Below are positions 1 to 8,324 of a stretch of 64,000 nucleotides of DNA, piece by piece (the first letter of the stretch is position 1; every line of letters starts with the position of its first letter). The stretch is taken from contig CBDHFQ010000026.1 in NCBI GenBank assembly GCA_965262565.1, forward strand, positions 62,001 to 126,000. The letters run 5' to 3'. Position numbers and translations under genes: made by a program. The notes beneath the pieces were generated by a model, which had not been told where the DNA came from, did not search any database, and saw nothing but the letters and a program-made list of their open reading frames with translations. The DNA comes from CBDHFQ01 sp965262565. Lineage in GTDB: Bacteria > Bacteroidota > Bacteroidia > J057.

Positions 1-291
1 CCCATTCTCTATATAGGATATGAACACCTTAAACACAAAAGATCCGACGAAGTAATACTTAACATAGCTACCCAAATCCTAGATAAGCAAATCAGACCAG
101 CAGCTCAAGAAGATGGAGGAGACATAGTAATAGATTCATATAAAGACGGTGTCCTGAATTTAAGTATGCATGGTGCTTGCCATCATTGCCCTTATGCTTC
201 TAATACGCTAAAAGATGGCGTGCAGCTATTGTTTTCTCAAATCATTCCGGAAATTAAAAAAGTAACAGCAACAGAGAATGGAGTTACATAA
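1..291 (+). CDS. NifU C-terminal domain Fe-S scaffold protein (5' truncated by window)
   Basis: The open frame enters at base 1 and stops at 289-291, giving 96 residues without a start. It carries a NifU-like domain: the helix QIRPAAQEDGGDI followed by MHGACHHCPYA, whose CxxC pair (residues 60 and 63 of the fragment) is the family's cluster-binding site. Members assemble Fe-S clusters and pass them to apoproteins. The family consensus around the cysteines is usually GACSGCPSS, so the histidines and tyrosine here are a mild variation. lipB follows 16 bases later on the same strand; lipoate is inserted by the Fe-S enzyme LipA, so the pairing makes functional sense. The N-terminal part lies outside the window. 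Confidence 0.85.
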   Translation, partial: PILYIGYEHLKHKRSDEVILNIATQILDKQIRPAAQEDGGDIVIDSYKDGVLNLSMHGACHHCPYASNTLKDGVQLLFSQIIPEIKKVTATENGVT

Positions 292-307
292 ATAGGGAAT
301 CTAGTAT

Positions 308-1030
308 ATGAGTGAAAAGGAAAAAGTGAAGCTATTGGATTTAGGGAAAATGGATTTTAAGAAGGCGTGGGAATTTCAAGAGCAACTACTCAAAGAAAAT
401 GTGCAAATCAAGCTTAATGCCCCCAGACATGCGAATCCTTTGACGCTGGAGACGAAAAATTATTTATTATTTTGCGAACATCCTCATGTATACACCTTAG
501 GTAAAAGTGGCAGTATGAATAACCTGCTTATTGATGAACCTATTCTCAAAAAGGAAGGAATTCAATTTTTTCACATTAATCGAGGAGGAGATATTACTTA
601 TCATGGTCCTGGCCAAATAGTCGTTTATCCCATTCTGGACCTGGAAAAATTTAACACCGACATTACTTGGTACCTTAGGACACTGGAAGAAGTTGTTATC
701 AATGTTCTTAATGAATATCATTTGGAGGGAAACAGAATTAAAGATGCGACAGGTGTATGGATAGATGCTTCTTCATCCAATCCACGTAAAATTTGCGCAA
801 TGGGAGTAAGGTGTAGTAGATGGATCAGTATGCATGGATTTGCACTTAATATTAATACAGATCTTTCTTTTTTTGATCATATCGTTCCTTGCGGTATTTC
901 TGACAAAGGAGTAACCTCCCTGGGATTTGAATTGAATCGAAAAATTAGGATGGAAAAGGTTAAGTCGAAAATAATACTCGCTTTTGAAGAATTGTTCCAA
1001 TGCGATTGGCATCTGGCTTCTAATCCCTGA
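308..1030 (+). CDS. lipB: Octanoyl-ACP:protein N-octanoyltransferase (lipoyl synthesis)
   Basis: 240 residues, normal for the family. LipB moves octanoate from acyl carrier protein to the lipoyl-domain lysine of 2-oxoacid dehydrogenases and the glycine cleavage H protein; LipA then adds sulfur. Visible hallmarks are GGDITYHGPGQ (93-103), the catalytic Lys161 in RKICAMGV and the acyl-accepting Cys195 in HIVPCGI. The ATG at 308 has no strong Shine-Dalgarno, as is usual in this phylum. It lies 16 bases after the NifU-like gene and is probably co-transcribed with it. The hairpin terminator 56 bases downstream ends the unit. Confidence 0.96.
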   Translation: MSEKEKVKLLDLGKMDFKKAWEFQEQLLKENVQIKLNAPRHANPLTLETKNYLLFCEHPHVYTLGKSGSMNNLLIDEPILKKEGIQFFHINRGGDITYHGPGQIVVYPILDLEKFNTDITWYLRTLEEVVINVLNEYHLEGNRIKDATGVWIDASSSNPRKICAMGVRCSRWISMHGFALNINTDLSFFDHIVPCGISDKGVTSLGFELNRKIRMEKVKSKIILAFEELFQCDWHLASNP

Positions 1031-1085
1031 ATAATCCCATCATCTATTCTTTATCCCAGCTTATCTAAGCTTTATTATGAACAAA

Positions 1086-1120
1086 AAAAGAGGATAGCCC
1101 TCAATTCGCTATCCTCTTTT
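1086..1120. terminator. Bidirectional intrinsic terminator, lipB / rplQ
   Basis: A perfect 13-bp inverted repeat (AAAAGAGGATAGC 1086-1098 with GCTATCCTCTTTT 1108-1120) around a 9-base loop. T-runs follow on both strands (about eight on the minus strand, four on the plus). It sits between the convergent ends of lipB and the ribosomal cluster and should stop both. The rest of 1031-1286 shows nothing else. Confidence 0.88.
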
Positions 1121-1286
1121 CTATTTTGTAAATTAACACATGCATTAACACACAACTTCTGGTGATGTCAAAATGACCATGTTAGCCATCTAACATCGTG
1201 ATAATTATGACGATAAGGCAGAACTGTACACTTTTGAGATAGTCTCTGTTATGAAATAAATTATTAATTTATCGTTCGTCTTATTT

Positions 1287-1904
1287 TTATTTTTTCTCTT
1301 CGGAATCTTGAGCTTCTGGTTCTTCAACTTCCTCTTCAGTTTGGGCTTCTGATGTTTCTTCCGCTACCTCATCCATAGCCTCCTCACTTACTATGGCTTC
1401 ATCTTCCTTTACTTCTTCAATAACTTCTTGTTCTTTAGCAGCTACCTCTTGGTTTGATTCTTCAGAACCACCTGACTTTTTCTTTGCTCTTCTACGCCTT
1501 TTCTTTTTCTTATCCTGCGTAGAAGCTACTTTACCTGGTGCCAACTCATTGAAATCAACCAACTCAATTAGTGCCATTTCCGCATTATCTCCCTGGCGAG
1601 GACCTATCTTCAAAATACGAGTATATCCTCCGGGTCTATTAGCCACTCTATCCGCCACCTCTCCAAACAATTCTTTAACAGAGTGTTTGTTTTGGAGATA
1701 AGAAAAGACAACCCTTCTGGAATGTGTTGTATTATCTTTTGATTTTGTGATGAGTGGTTCTACATACTTTCTCAAGGCTTTAGCCTTAGCTAAGGTAGTC
1801 TTAATTCTTTTATGCTCGATTAAGGAGCAGGCCATATTAGCCAGCATAGCTCGTCGATGTGCTGCTTTTCTACCTAAGTGATTTATTTTTTTTCCGTGTC
1901 TCAT
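1287..1904 (-). CDS. rplQ: 50S ribosomal protein L17 with charged C-terminal tail
   Basis: Last gene of the ribosomal super-cluster. Residues 1-120 are the conserved L17 body (MRHGKKINHLGRK, then NRPGGYTRI at about 89-97), which sits at the peptide-exit side of the large subunit. Residues 121-205 form an extension absent from E. coli L17 (127 residues): a basic block at 132-143 rich in Lys/Arg, then a strongly acidic Glu-rich tail. Extended L17 is common in Bacteroidota, but this tail is long. The gene lies 79 bases after rpoA, the usual order. Confidence 0.97.
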   Translation of the reverse strand: MRHGKKINHLGRKAAHRRAMLANMACSLIEHKRIKTTLAKAKALRKYVEPLITKSKDNTTHSRRVVFSYLQNKHSVKELFGEVADRVANRPGGYTRILKIGPRQGDNAEMALIELVDFNELAPGKVASTQDKKKKRRRRAKKKSGGSEESNQEVAAKEQEVIEEVKEDEAIVSEEAMDEVAEETSEAQTEEEVEEPEAQDSEEKK

Positions 1905-1983
1905 TTTTCTTAAGACTTATAGCTCCGCTTGAAATTAAATGTTCCTACACTTATACTTCGCTCTTTATTGAAAAGGAAGTATA

Positions 1984-2970
1984 TCAATCTTCATCAAGTC
2001 TATACTTAGTAACGTCTATCCCGAAACTCAGATTTTTTTCAGCTACCAACTCTTCCAATTCTGTGAGAGATTTCTTCCCAAAGTTCCTGAACTTTAGTAG
2101 TTCAGCGATATTGTAGCTAACAAGATCTCCCAACGTTTTAATATCAGCTGCTTTCAAGCAATTATATGCTCGAACTGATAAATCAAGTTCTGATAGAGGA
2201 GTCTTCAATAGCTTTCTCATTTGAAGGAAATTCTCATCTACCTCATCTTTCTTCTCAGGCTCATCAGAAGCCAAGGTAATTTTTTCGTCCGTGAACAACA
2301 TAAGATGCCGTAAAAGAATATTAGCGGCCTCTTTTAACGCAAGTTCTGCATCAATCGTACCATCTGTCTTTACTTCAATCTCTAATTGCTCATAGTCAGT
2401 TCTTTGCTCAATCCTGTAATCCTCTACTGAATAACTCACATTCTTAATAGGAGTAAAAATAGAATCAATAGCAACCTCTCCTATGGGAGCATTTGCAATC
2501 TTATTTTCTTCCGCAGGAACATAGCCTCTACCTTTATTAATAGTTAATTCTATATCAAATTGAGTCTTGGGATCCAGATGGCAAACTACGTGATCTGGAT
2601 TTGTCACCTCAAATGAAGTAGTGTGTTCAGAGATATCTCCTGCCTTAAATACATCTTTACCTCTGATAGAGACAAAGATTTTGTGGTCCCCTTCATTAAT
2701 TTTTTTGAGGCGAACTCCTTTAAGGTTTAGAATGATTTCAGTTACATCTTCCACAACTCCTTCTACAACGGAGAATTCATGATTTACTCCTGGAATTTTA
2801 ATGGATACAATTGCATATCCTTCTAAAGAAGATAGCAGGACTCTTCGTAGAGAATTTCCTACTGTGATACCATACCCTCTTTCCAATGGACGAAGTAAAA
2901 AGCGGCCATAAAAGTCACTTTCCTTCTCCAGCACCACTTTTTCGGGCATTTGGAAACTTAATAGTGCCAT
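1984..2970 (-). CDS. rpoA: DNA-directed RNA polymerase alpha subunit
   Basis: 328 residues. The N-terminal domain (to about 230) dimerises and nucleates core polymerase assembly; ERGYGITVGNSLRRVLLSS marks it. A linker with acidic and lysine residues leads to the C-terminal domain (about 255-320, LSVRAYNCLKAADI and LLKFRNFGKKSL), the helix-hairpin-helix module that contacts UP elements and activators. It is followed by rplQ and preceded by rpsD, as in the standard alpha operon. Confidence 0.98.
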   Translation of the reverse strand: MALLSFQMPEKVVLEKESDFYGRFLLRPLERGYGITVGNSLRRVLLSSLEGYAIVSIKIPGVNHEFSVVEGVVEDVTEIILNLKGVRLKKINEGDHKIFVSIRGKDVFKAGDISEHTTSFEVTNPDHVVCHLDPKTQFDIELTINKGRGYVPAEENKIANAPIGEVAIDSIFTPIKNVSYSVEDYRIEQRTDYEQLEIEVKTDGTIDAELALKEAANILLRHLMLFTDEKITLASDEPEKKDEVDENFLQMRKLLKTPLSELDLSVRAYNCLKAADIKTLGDLVSYNIAELLKFRNFGKKSLTELEELVAEKNLSFGIDVTKYRLDED

Positions 2971-3058
2971 TTGCTGATGTTCTTTATCTTAATTGAATAC
3001 GATGACAACATAGAATTTATAAACAGCATAATTATTGGTAGAATAATCGCACACCACA

Positions 3059-3658
3059 TTACCCTTTTGAATAAAGCTCCACAATTAAGTTTTCCTTTAT
3101 CGTTTCGGGAATCTGATCTCTTTCAGGTGCTGACAAAAATACTCCTGAATATGTTTCGGCTTTAACATCCAACCAGTTATACCGTGTATTTTTACCTAAA
3201 TTTTGACTAATTATCTCGATACCTCTACTCTTCTCTCTAATAGCAACGATATCTCCAGGGCTTAACATAAAAGAGGGAATATTTACTGAAGATCCGTTGA
3301 CAAGAATATGTTTGTGGGAAACCAACTGCCTCGCTGCTCTCCTGGTAGGCGCAAATCCCATCCTGTAAACTGTATTATCCAGTCTCGATTCCAGCATTTG
3401 TAAAAATACCTCACCAGTAATCCCTTTTTTCCTCGCCGCTTTATCGAAAGTATTGCGAAATTGACGTTCCAATAAACCATAGGTATATTTGGCTTTCTGC
3501 TTTTCTGCTAGCTGCACAGCATATTCAGAAACTTTTTTTCTCGCCTTTCCGTGCTGACCAGGGCCATACTTTCTACGATCCAATACTTTTGTAGGGCCAA
3601 AAATTGGTTCTTTAAATTTTCTAGCTATCTTCCCTTTAGGGCCTCTATATCTCGCCAT
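3059..3658 (-). CDS. rpsD: 30S ribosomal protein S4
   Basis: 199 residues. S4 is a primary 16S-binding protein that nucleates assembly of the small-subunit body. The S4 RNA-binding domain is seen at about residues 92-150 (LDNTVYRMGFAPTRRAARQLVSHKHILVNG). The N-terminus (MARYRGPKGKIARKF) lacks the zinc cysteines of C+ S4 forms, so this is a zinc-free version. S4 often represses the alpha operon by binding its leader; I see no recognisable S4 pseudoknot here. Confidence 0.98.
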   Translation of the reverse strand: MARYRGPKGKIARKFKEPIFGPTKVLDRRKYGPGQHGKARKKVSEYAVQLAEKQKAKYTYGLLERQFRNTFDKAARKKGITGEVFLQMLESRLDNTVYRMGFAPTRRAARQLVSHKHILVNGSSVNIPSFMLSPGDIVAIREKSRGIEIISQNLGKNTRYNWLDVKAETYSGVFLSAPERDQIPETIKENLIVELYSKG

Positions 3659-3689
3659 TATAATTTCTTGATTTAGATTTTTCTATGAA

Positions 3690-4073
3690 TTAAACTCTAC
3701 GCCTTTTAGGTGGTCGACATCCATTATGAGGAATGGGAGTAATATCTCTAATTAAGGTAATATCAATGCCTACTCCGGCAACGGCCCTGATAGCAGCCTC
3801 ACGTCCAGATCCTGTCCCTTTAACAAATACTTCTGCTTTTCTCATCCCCATATCGTAAGCTTTTTTAGCACAATCAGAAGCAGCTACCTGAGCAGCGTAA
3901 GGAGTATTCTTTTTTGAACCTCTAAACCCCATCTTTCCAGCAGAGGACCAAGAAATTACGTTACCTGACAAATCTGTCATTGAAACGATTATATTATTGA
4001 ATGAAGAAGATATGTGTACTTGCCCTACTGGATCAACCTTCTTTTTCTTTTTAACTTTAGACGATTTTGCCAT
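3690..4073 (-). CDS. rpsK: 30S ribosomal protein S11
   Basis: 127 residues. S11 lies on the platform and helps shape the mRNA exit site. The body motif ASSFNNIIVSMTDLSGNVISW-like region is cut here to SSSFNNIIVSMTD (22-34), and the tail IPHNGCRPPKRRRV is the standard S11 C-terminus. The N-terminal run of lysines (KVKKKKKVD) is a typical disordered extension. Its stop is 31 bases before the rpsD start. Confidence 0.98.
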   Translation of the reverse strand: MAKSSKVKKKKKVDPVGQVHISSSFNNIIVSMTDLSGNVISWSSAGKMGFRGSKKNTPYAAQVAASDCAKKAYDMGMRKAEVFVKGTGSGREAAIRAVAGVGIDITLIRDITPIPHNGCRPPKRRRV

Positions 4074-4158
4074 AATTATATATCCTATTCAAGAGATTCT
4101 ATTCAACTGACGTATATATGAAAATTGTTTGCTTCAGATAAACGATTAATATCAATGA

Positions 4159-4533
4159 TTACTTAGTGACTTTCTTTTTACCTGCAACTGTCTTCTTTCT
4201 ACCTTTACGTGTTCTTGCATTTGTCCTTGTGCGCTGTCCTCTTAGAGGAAGCCCTCTTCTATGACGTAACCCCCTATAACATCCAATGTCCATTAACCGC
4301 TTAATATTAAGCGTAATTTCACTTTTCAATGCTCCTTCGACCTTAATTTCACTAATCACTCTTCTGATTCTTACTATTTCATCATCTGTCCAGTCCTTAA
4401 CTCGCTTATCTTCATCTATTTCAGCGGTTTTTAGGATCTCACCAGAAGTGGTTTTTCCTATACCAAAAATATAGGTCAAACCAATTACTCCTCTTTTGTT
4501 CTTAGGTAAATCTACTCCTGCTATTCTTGCCAT
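4159..4533 (-). CDS. rpsM: 30S ribosomal protein S13
   Basis: 124 residues. S13 sits in the head of the small subunit and contacts the P-site tRNA and L5 through a bridge. MARIAGVDLPKNKRG opens the protein, YIFGIGKTTS (22-31) is the conserved helix-turn segment, and RHRRGLPLRGQRTRTNART near the end is the RNA-binding tail, closed by a Lys-rich run. An 8-bp hairpin lies between rpmJ and this gene. Confidence 0.98.
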   Translation of the reverse strand: MARIAGVDLPKNKRGVIGLTYIFGIGKTTSGEILKTAEIDEDKRVKDWTDDEIVRIRRVISEIKVEGALKSEITLNIKRLMDIGCYRGLRHRRGLPLRGQRTRTNARTRKGRKKTVAGKKKVTK

Positions 4534-4567
4534 AATTATATCTGCAGTTTTTAGGATTGTTTAATAG

Positions 4568-4591
4568 ATAGCTCATCTCGTGCTGAGCTAT
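4568..4591 (-). other. Intercistronic hairpin between rpmJ and rpsM
   Basis: ATAGCTCA (4568-4575) pairs with TGAGCTAT (4584-4591) around an 8-base loop. It fills most of the 64-base gap between the rpmJ stop and the rpsM start. No T-run follows on the minus strand, so it is more likely an mRNA-stabilising or regulatory structure than a terminator. Confidence 0.5.
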
Positions 4592-4597
4592 TTACTA

Positions 4598-4714
4598 CTA
4601 ACCCTGACGCTGTTTACATTTAGGATTCTTTTTATTGATGACGTAAATCCGTCCCTTTCTTTTAATAATCTTGCAGTCTGCGGTACGCTTTTTCACTGAA
4701 GCTTTAACTTTCAT
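4598..4714 (-). CDS. rpmJ: 50S ribosomal protein L36
   Basis: A 38-residue protein, MKVKASVKKRTADC... to NPKCKQRQG, read on the minus strand from the ATG at 4714-4712 to the TAG at 4600-4598. L36 is the smallest large-subunit protein and packs against 23S rRNA domains II, V and VI. The zinc ribbon of the C+ form needs C11, C14, C27 and H33. Here positions 11 and 27 are Thr and Asn, C14 is kept and 33 is Cys, so zinc binding is most likely lost. It lies between infA and rpsM, the normal position. Confidence 0.95.
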   Translation of the reverse strand: MKVKASVKKRTADCKIIKRKGRIYVINKKNPKCKQRQG

Positions 4715-4722
4715 GTCTTTTA

Positions 4723-4941
4723 TTATTTATATCTATATACAATTCTACCTTTGGTTAAATCATAAGGAGGAATCTCCAATGCAACTCTATCCCCCGGTAA
4801 TATTTTTATATAGTGCATGCGCATTTTACCTGCGATGTGGGCCAATAATTCATGCCCATTCTCTAATTTCACTTTAAAAGTGGCATTGGGGAGTGCTTCC
4901 ACTACAACACCATCGACTTTAATAGGAGCTTGTTTAGCCAA
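4723..4941 (-). CDS. infA: Translation initiation factor IF-1
   Basis: 72 residues, a single OB-fold (S1-like) domain. IF-1 blocks the A site during initiation and aids IF-2 and IF-3. MAKQAPIKVDGVV starts the protein, and ALPNATFKVKLENGHELLAHIAGKMR contains the conserved OB-fold core (shown by FKVKLENGHELLAHI, about 22-36). The C-terminal KGRIVYRYK is canonical. It is 16 bases after map. Confidence 0.98.
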   Translation of the reverse strand: MAKQAPIKVDGVVVEALPNATFKVKLENGHELLAHIAGKMRMHYIKILPGDRVALEIPPYDLTKGRIVYRYK

Positions 4942-4957
4942 AATGAATAATAATTAA

Positions 4958-5767
4958 TTAAAGTTTATTCTCTATGTATTTAAATGTTGTCAATGTTTCT
5001 GCTTCTCCTTTTCTGATTACTACACAATGTTCATAATGTGCAGAAGGCAAACGATCTTTTGCATATACCGTCCAACCATCATCCGCAGTATCAATAAATC
5101 TTTTTCCCATATTGATCATAGGTTCAATAGCAATAACTAATCCTTCACGCATTTTAAAACCCGAAAACCTCGATCCATAATTGGGTACTTCCGGTGGTTC
5201 ATGTAATCTCCTCCCTACTCCATGTCCAACCATTTCTCTTACCACACTGTAACCAAATTTTTCGGCATGCTTTTGAATAGCGTTTGATATCTCTCCTAAT
5301 CTGTTACCTACAATTGCTTTCTCTATGCCTCTGTAAAGTGATTCTTTAGTTACTTTAAGCAATTTTAACGTTAATGGCTTTACTTCTCCTACAGCAAAGG
5401 TATATGCTGAATCTCCATAATAATCATTAAGCTTCACTCCACAATCGATTGATACTACATCCCCACTTTTCAAAATTCTCTTTTCAGAGGGAATACCATG
5501 GACTACTTCATCATTAATTGAGATACACAGGCTGTGGCGAAACGTGGAATCTCCAAAACTTGGTGTGTAATTCTTAAACGCCGGTATTCCGTTATGATCG
5601 CGAATAAATTCCTCAGCAACAGAATCCAATGTTAAGGTTGAAACACCCGGCTCAACATATTTTCCAACTTCACCTAAGGCTTTACCAACTAGAATGCAAC
5701 TTTGTCGAATGAATTGAATTTCTTCTTCCGACTTAAGCTTTCCTCTCTTTCTACCCGTAACTAACAC
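4958..5767 (-). CDS. map: Methionine aminopeptidase, type I
   Basis: 269 residues. It removes the initiator methionine from nascent proteins when the second residue is small. All five metal ligands are present: D108 and D119 (SIDCGVKLNDYYGD), H182 (MVGHGVGRRLHEPPE), E215 (IAIEPMINMG) and E246 (HYEHCVVI), at a constant offset of 11 from E. coli. No N-terminal zinc-finger extension is seen. Its start lies 17 bases inside the end of secY, which suggests translational coupling. Confidence 0.97.
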   Translation of the reverse strand: MLVTGRKRGKLKSEEEIQFIRQSCILVGKALGEVGKYVEPGVSTLTLDSVAEEFIRDHNGIPAFKNYTPSFGDSTFRHSLCISINDEVVHGIPSEKRILKSGDVVSIDCGVKLNDYYGDSAYTFAVGEVKPLTLKLLKVTKESLYRGIEKAIVGNRLGEISNAIQKHAEKFGYSVVREMVGHGVGRRLHEPPEVPNYGSRFSGFKMREGLVIAIEPMINMGKRFIDTADDGWTVYAKDRLPSAHYEHCVVIRKGEAETLTTFKYIENKL

Positions 5768-7082
5768 TTCCCCTCCTTCCTTTCACTCTTCCAGTCTTCA
5801 TTAGACCATCGTAGTGACGCATCAAGAGATAACTTTCAATTTGTTGTAAAGTATCTAAAATCACACCAATCATAATGAGGAGTGTTGTACCTCCAAAGAA
5901 CTGAGCAAATGCAGTTGACGTTCCCATAATCATTGCAAATGCTGGAAATATTGAAACAATACCTAAAAAAATTGACCCAGGAAGGGTAATCCTGGATAAA
6001 ACAGTATCTATGTAACTAGCGGTTTTCTTTCCTGGCTTTACACCAGGAATAAATCCATTAGTTCGTTTTAAATTATTAGCTATATCGTTTGAGTTCACTG
6101 TTAATGCAGTGTAGAAATAAGTAAAGACGATGATCAATACGAAAAATAACGCATTATATACAAAGCTGGTAGGGTCTTGCAGGGCAGAGTTTAATCCTAT
6201 CGTACTTTCGCTATCGATAAAACCTAATAATGGAACTGGTAGGAACATGATTGCTTGAGCAAAAATGATCGGCATAACCCCAGCTGAATTTACTTTCAAT
6301 GGAATATATTCTCTTGCAGCAGTTCCTCTTCCCAATTGCCCTAGTCTACTTCCCATACGTTGCTGGGCGTAGTTGATTGGAATTTTTCTGACCGCTTGAG
6401 TCAAAGCTACAACTGCCATTGTAACTACTCCCAGCGCCAGTATCTCTATAAAGAAAATCATAGGTAAGGTAGAGCGAAATTCATTGATAAGGGCACCAGG
6501 GAACTGAGCGATGATCCCAATCATAATAATGAGAGATACACCATTTCCAATTCCATTATCCGTTATTCTCTCTCCTAACCAAACTAAAAACATCGTACCT
6601 GCAGTCAGAATCACTACACTTGTTATCCAAAAGAATGTACCTCCTAACACAGCAGTATCAAAGCTTGTATTTAGATAAACTACGTAACTCGCTGACTGTC
6701 CAAGAGTAATAGCAACAGTTAAATATCTGGTAATTTGATTCAGCTTTTTAGTTCCACTTTCCCCCTCCATCCTTAACTTTTGAATGCTGGGGAGTACAGC
6801 ACCCAGTAATTGAACTACTATAGAAGCAGAGATATATGGCATGATACCTAGAGCTAAAATTGCTCCTCTAGCAAAGGCCCCACCTAAAAAGGTATTAAAT
6901 AAATCGAGTAAGCCACCGCTACCCGTACCGAACTGAGCCTCCAATTGTGCAGAATCTACTCCAGGTAAAATAATAAAGGTTCCCAGGCGATACACTGCTA
7001 AGAGCAATAGAGTGTAAAGAATACGATTCTTTAGCTCTGGAATCTTAAAGATATTTTTTATGGTTTGAATTAACTCCTTCAT
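5751..7082 (-). CDS. secY: Protein translocase subunit SecY
   Basis: 443 residues with about ten hydrophobic segments, forming the channel of the Sec translocon in the inner membrane. Recognisable stretches are YRLGTFIILPGVD (about 31-43, first membrane helix), LGIMPYISASIVVQLL (about 78-93, the plug/TM2 region) and the cytoplasmic loop KIPINYAQQRMGSR (about 233-246). The C-terminal RVKGRRGSVSYG is normal. It lies between rplO and map as in most bacteria. Confidence 0.98.
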   Translation of the reverse strand: MKELIQTIKNIFKIPELKNRILYTLLLLAVYRLGTFIILPGVDSAQLEAQFGTGSGGLLDLFNTFLGGAFARGAILALGIMPYISASIVVQLLGAVLPSIQKLRMEGESGTKKLNQITRYLTVAITLGQSASYVVYLNTSFDTAVLGGTFFWITSVVILTAGTMFLVWLGERITDNGIGNGVSLIIMIGIIAQFPGALINEFRSTLPMIFFIEILALGVVTMAVVALTQAVRKIPINYAQQRMGSRLGQLGRGTAAREYIPLKVNSAGVMPIIFAQAIMFLPVPLLGFIDSESTIGLNSALQDPTSFVYNALFFVLIIVFTYFYTALTVNSNDIANNLKRTNGFIPGVKPGKKTASYIDTVLSRITLPGSIFLGIVSIFPAFAMIMGTSTAFAQFFGGTTLLIMIGVILDTLQQIESYLLMRHYDGLMKTGRVKGRRGSVSYG

Positions 7083-7087
7083 GCGAC

Positions 7088-7537
7088 TTATACTTCATTA
7101 GCTGTTCCCCCGGCTGCTTCAATAGCGGCTTTGGCACTTTGGCTATATTTATTAAGTTTTACCGTAATCGTGGCTGTAAGTTCACCTCTACCCAATACTT
7201 TAACCAACTTTTTATTATTGGAAATAATCCCATTCTTTACTAAAAAGTCGTGATTTATTTCTGTATCTGGATTAGCCTCTGCAAGCAGTTGTAATTGATC
7301 CAGATTAACGACTTTATATTCCGTACGGAAAACATTATTGAATCCATATTTAGGAATACGCCTTTGTAACGGCATCTGCCCACCTTCAAACCAGGGGCGG
7401 TATTTAAATCCACTCCTTGATTGAGCTCCTTTATGCCCTTTAGTTGAAGTTCCCCCTCTGGTAGAACCTTGTCCTCTACCGATTCTCTTTCCCTTCTTTG
7501 TTGAACCTTTTGCTGGTTTTAATGTATGTAACTTCAT
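7088..7537 (-). CDS. rplO: 50S ribosomal protein L15
   Basis: The frame is open further upstream, but the family starts at MKLHTLKPAKGSTKKGKR, so I place the start at the ATG at 7537-7535, giving 149 residues. The Gly/Arg-rich N-terminal arm (RIGRGQGSTRGGTSTKG, about 18-34) threads into 23S rRNA; the body ends with AIEAAGGTANEV. L15 is a late-assembly protein. The stop is five bases before the secY start. Confidence 0.96.
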   Translation of the reverse strand: MKLHTLKPAKGSTKKGKRIGRGQGSTRGGTSTKGHKGAQSRSGFKYRPWFEGGQMPLQRRIPKYGFNNVFRTEYKVVNLDQLQLLAEANPDTEINHDFLVKNGIISNNKKLVKVLGRGELTATITVKLNKYSQSAKAAIEAAGGTANEV

Positions 7538-7604
7538 CAGCCTAAATTGTAATGTTGTTATATCTTCCCCCCAAATAATCAAAGGTTTTATTCGAAAATG
7601 GATA

Positions 7605-7787
7605 TTAAATTTCTTCCAGTTTAATTAAATGGCTCACTTTCTTGAGCATTCCTAGTATCTGAGGGGTAACCTCTTTCTCCACGGTCTTATTGATTTTACC
7701 AAGTCCCAAAGCAACAATAGTAGCTTTTTGATCTTTCGGTCTGTTGATGGTACTTCTAACCTGAGTAACTTTTATCTTTGGATACAT
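7605..7787 (-). CDS. rpmD: 50S ribosomal protein L30
   Basis: 60 residues, the usual length for bacterial L30. KIKVTQVRSTINRPKDQK opens with the conserved K-x-T-x-x-x-S-x-I-x-R core, and ALGLGKINKTVEK is the second motif. L30 is missing in some bacteria, so its retention here is mildly informative. It sits between rpsE and rplO. Confidence 0.97.
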   Translation of the reverse strand: MYPKIKVTQVRSTINRPKDQKATIVALGLGKINKTVEKEVTPQILGMLKKVSHLIKLEEI

Positions 7788-7798
7788 TTCTCTTGTTT

Positions 7799-8317
7799 TT
7801 AACCATTAAATACCTTAGATAAAGGAATTCCTCTTTGTGCTGCAATAGTGTGTGGCATTCTCATCTCAGCTAAAGCTTTGATCGTTGCTTTCACCACATT
7901 ATGTGGATTGGAGGAACCAAGACTCTTCCCGATTACATCTTTAATTCCCGCACTTTCTAACACTGCACGCATCGCACCTCCTGCTAATACTCCTGTACCC
8001 GCAGCTGCCGGTTTGAGAAGGATTTTTGCTGCACCGTATTTAGTAAAACTAGGATGCGGAATAGTACCTTTAAGAACTGGGACCTTGATCAAATTTTTCT
8101 TAGCATCATCAACCCCTTTAGATATAGCATCTGTTACTTCATTTGCTTTACCCAATCCAAACCCTACAATTCCATTTCCATTCCCTACAACTACTATGGC
8201 ACTAAAGCTAAATCTACGCCCACCTTTAACAACCTTAGCTACACGCTTAATCTTCACGACCTTTTCTTCTAATTCTACGTCGCTACTTTTGACTCTTACT
8301 TCGTTTGAAAAATGCAT
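7799..8317 (-). CDS. rpsE: 30S ribosomal protein S5
   Basis: 172 residues. S5 lies at the mRNA entry channel and takes part in decoding fidelity. The double-stranded-RNA-binding N-terminal domain (about 19-82, KVVKGGRRFSFSAIVVVG) is followed by the S5 C-terminal domain (GTGVLAGGAMRAVLESAG, about 107-124). The gap to rpmD is 11 bases. No unusual substitution is evident. Confidence 0.98.
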   Translation of the reverse strand: MHFSNEVRVKSSDVELEEKVVKIKRVAKVVKGGRRFSFSAIVVVGNGNGIVGFGLGKANEVTDAISKGVDDAKKNLIKVPVLKGTIPHPSFTKYGAAKILLKPAAAGTGVLAGGAMRAVLESAGIKDVIGKSLGSSNPHNVVKATIKALAEMRMPHTIAAQRGIPLSKVFNG

Positions 8318-8324
8318 AGTTTTT

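Noticed and set aside
773..1012. Minus-strand open frame inside lipB
   Set aside because: It is the shadow of lipB, with no family resemblance and no signal for translation.
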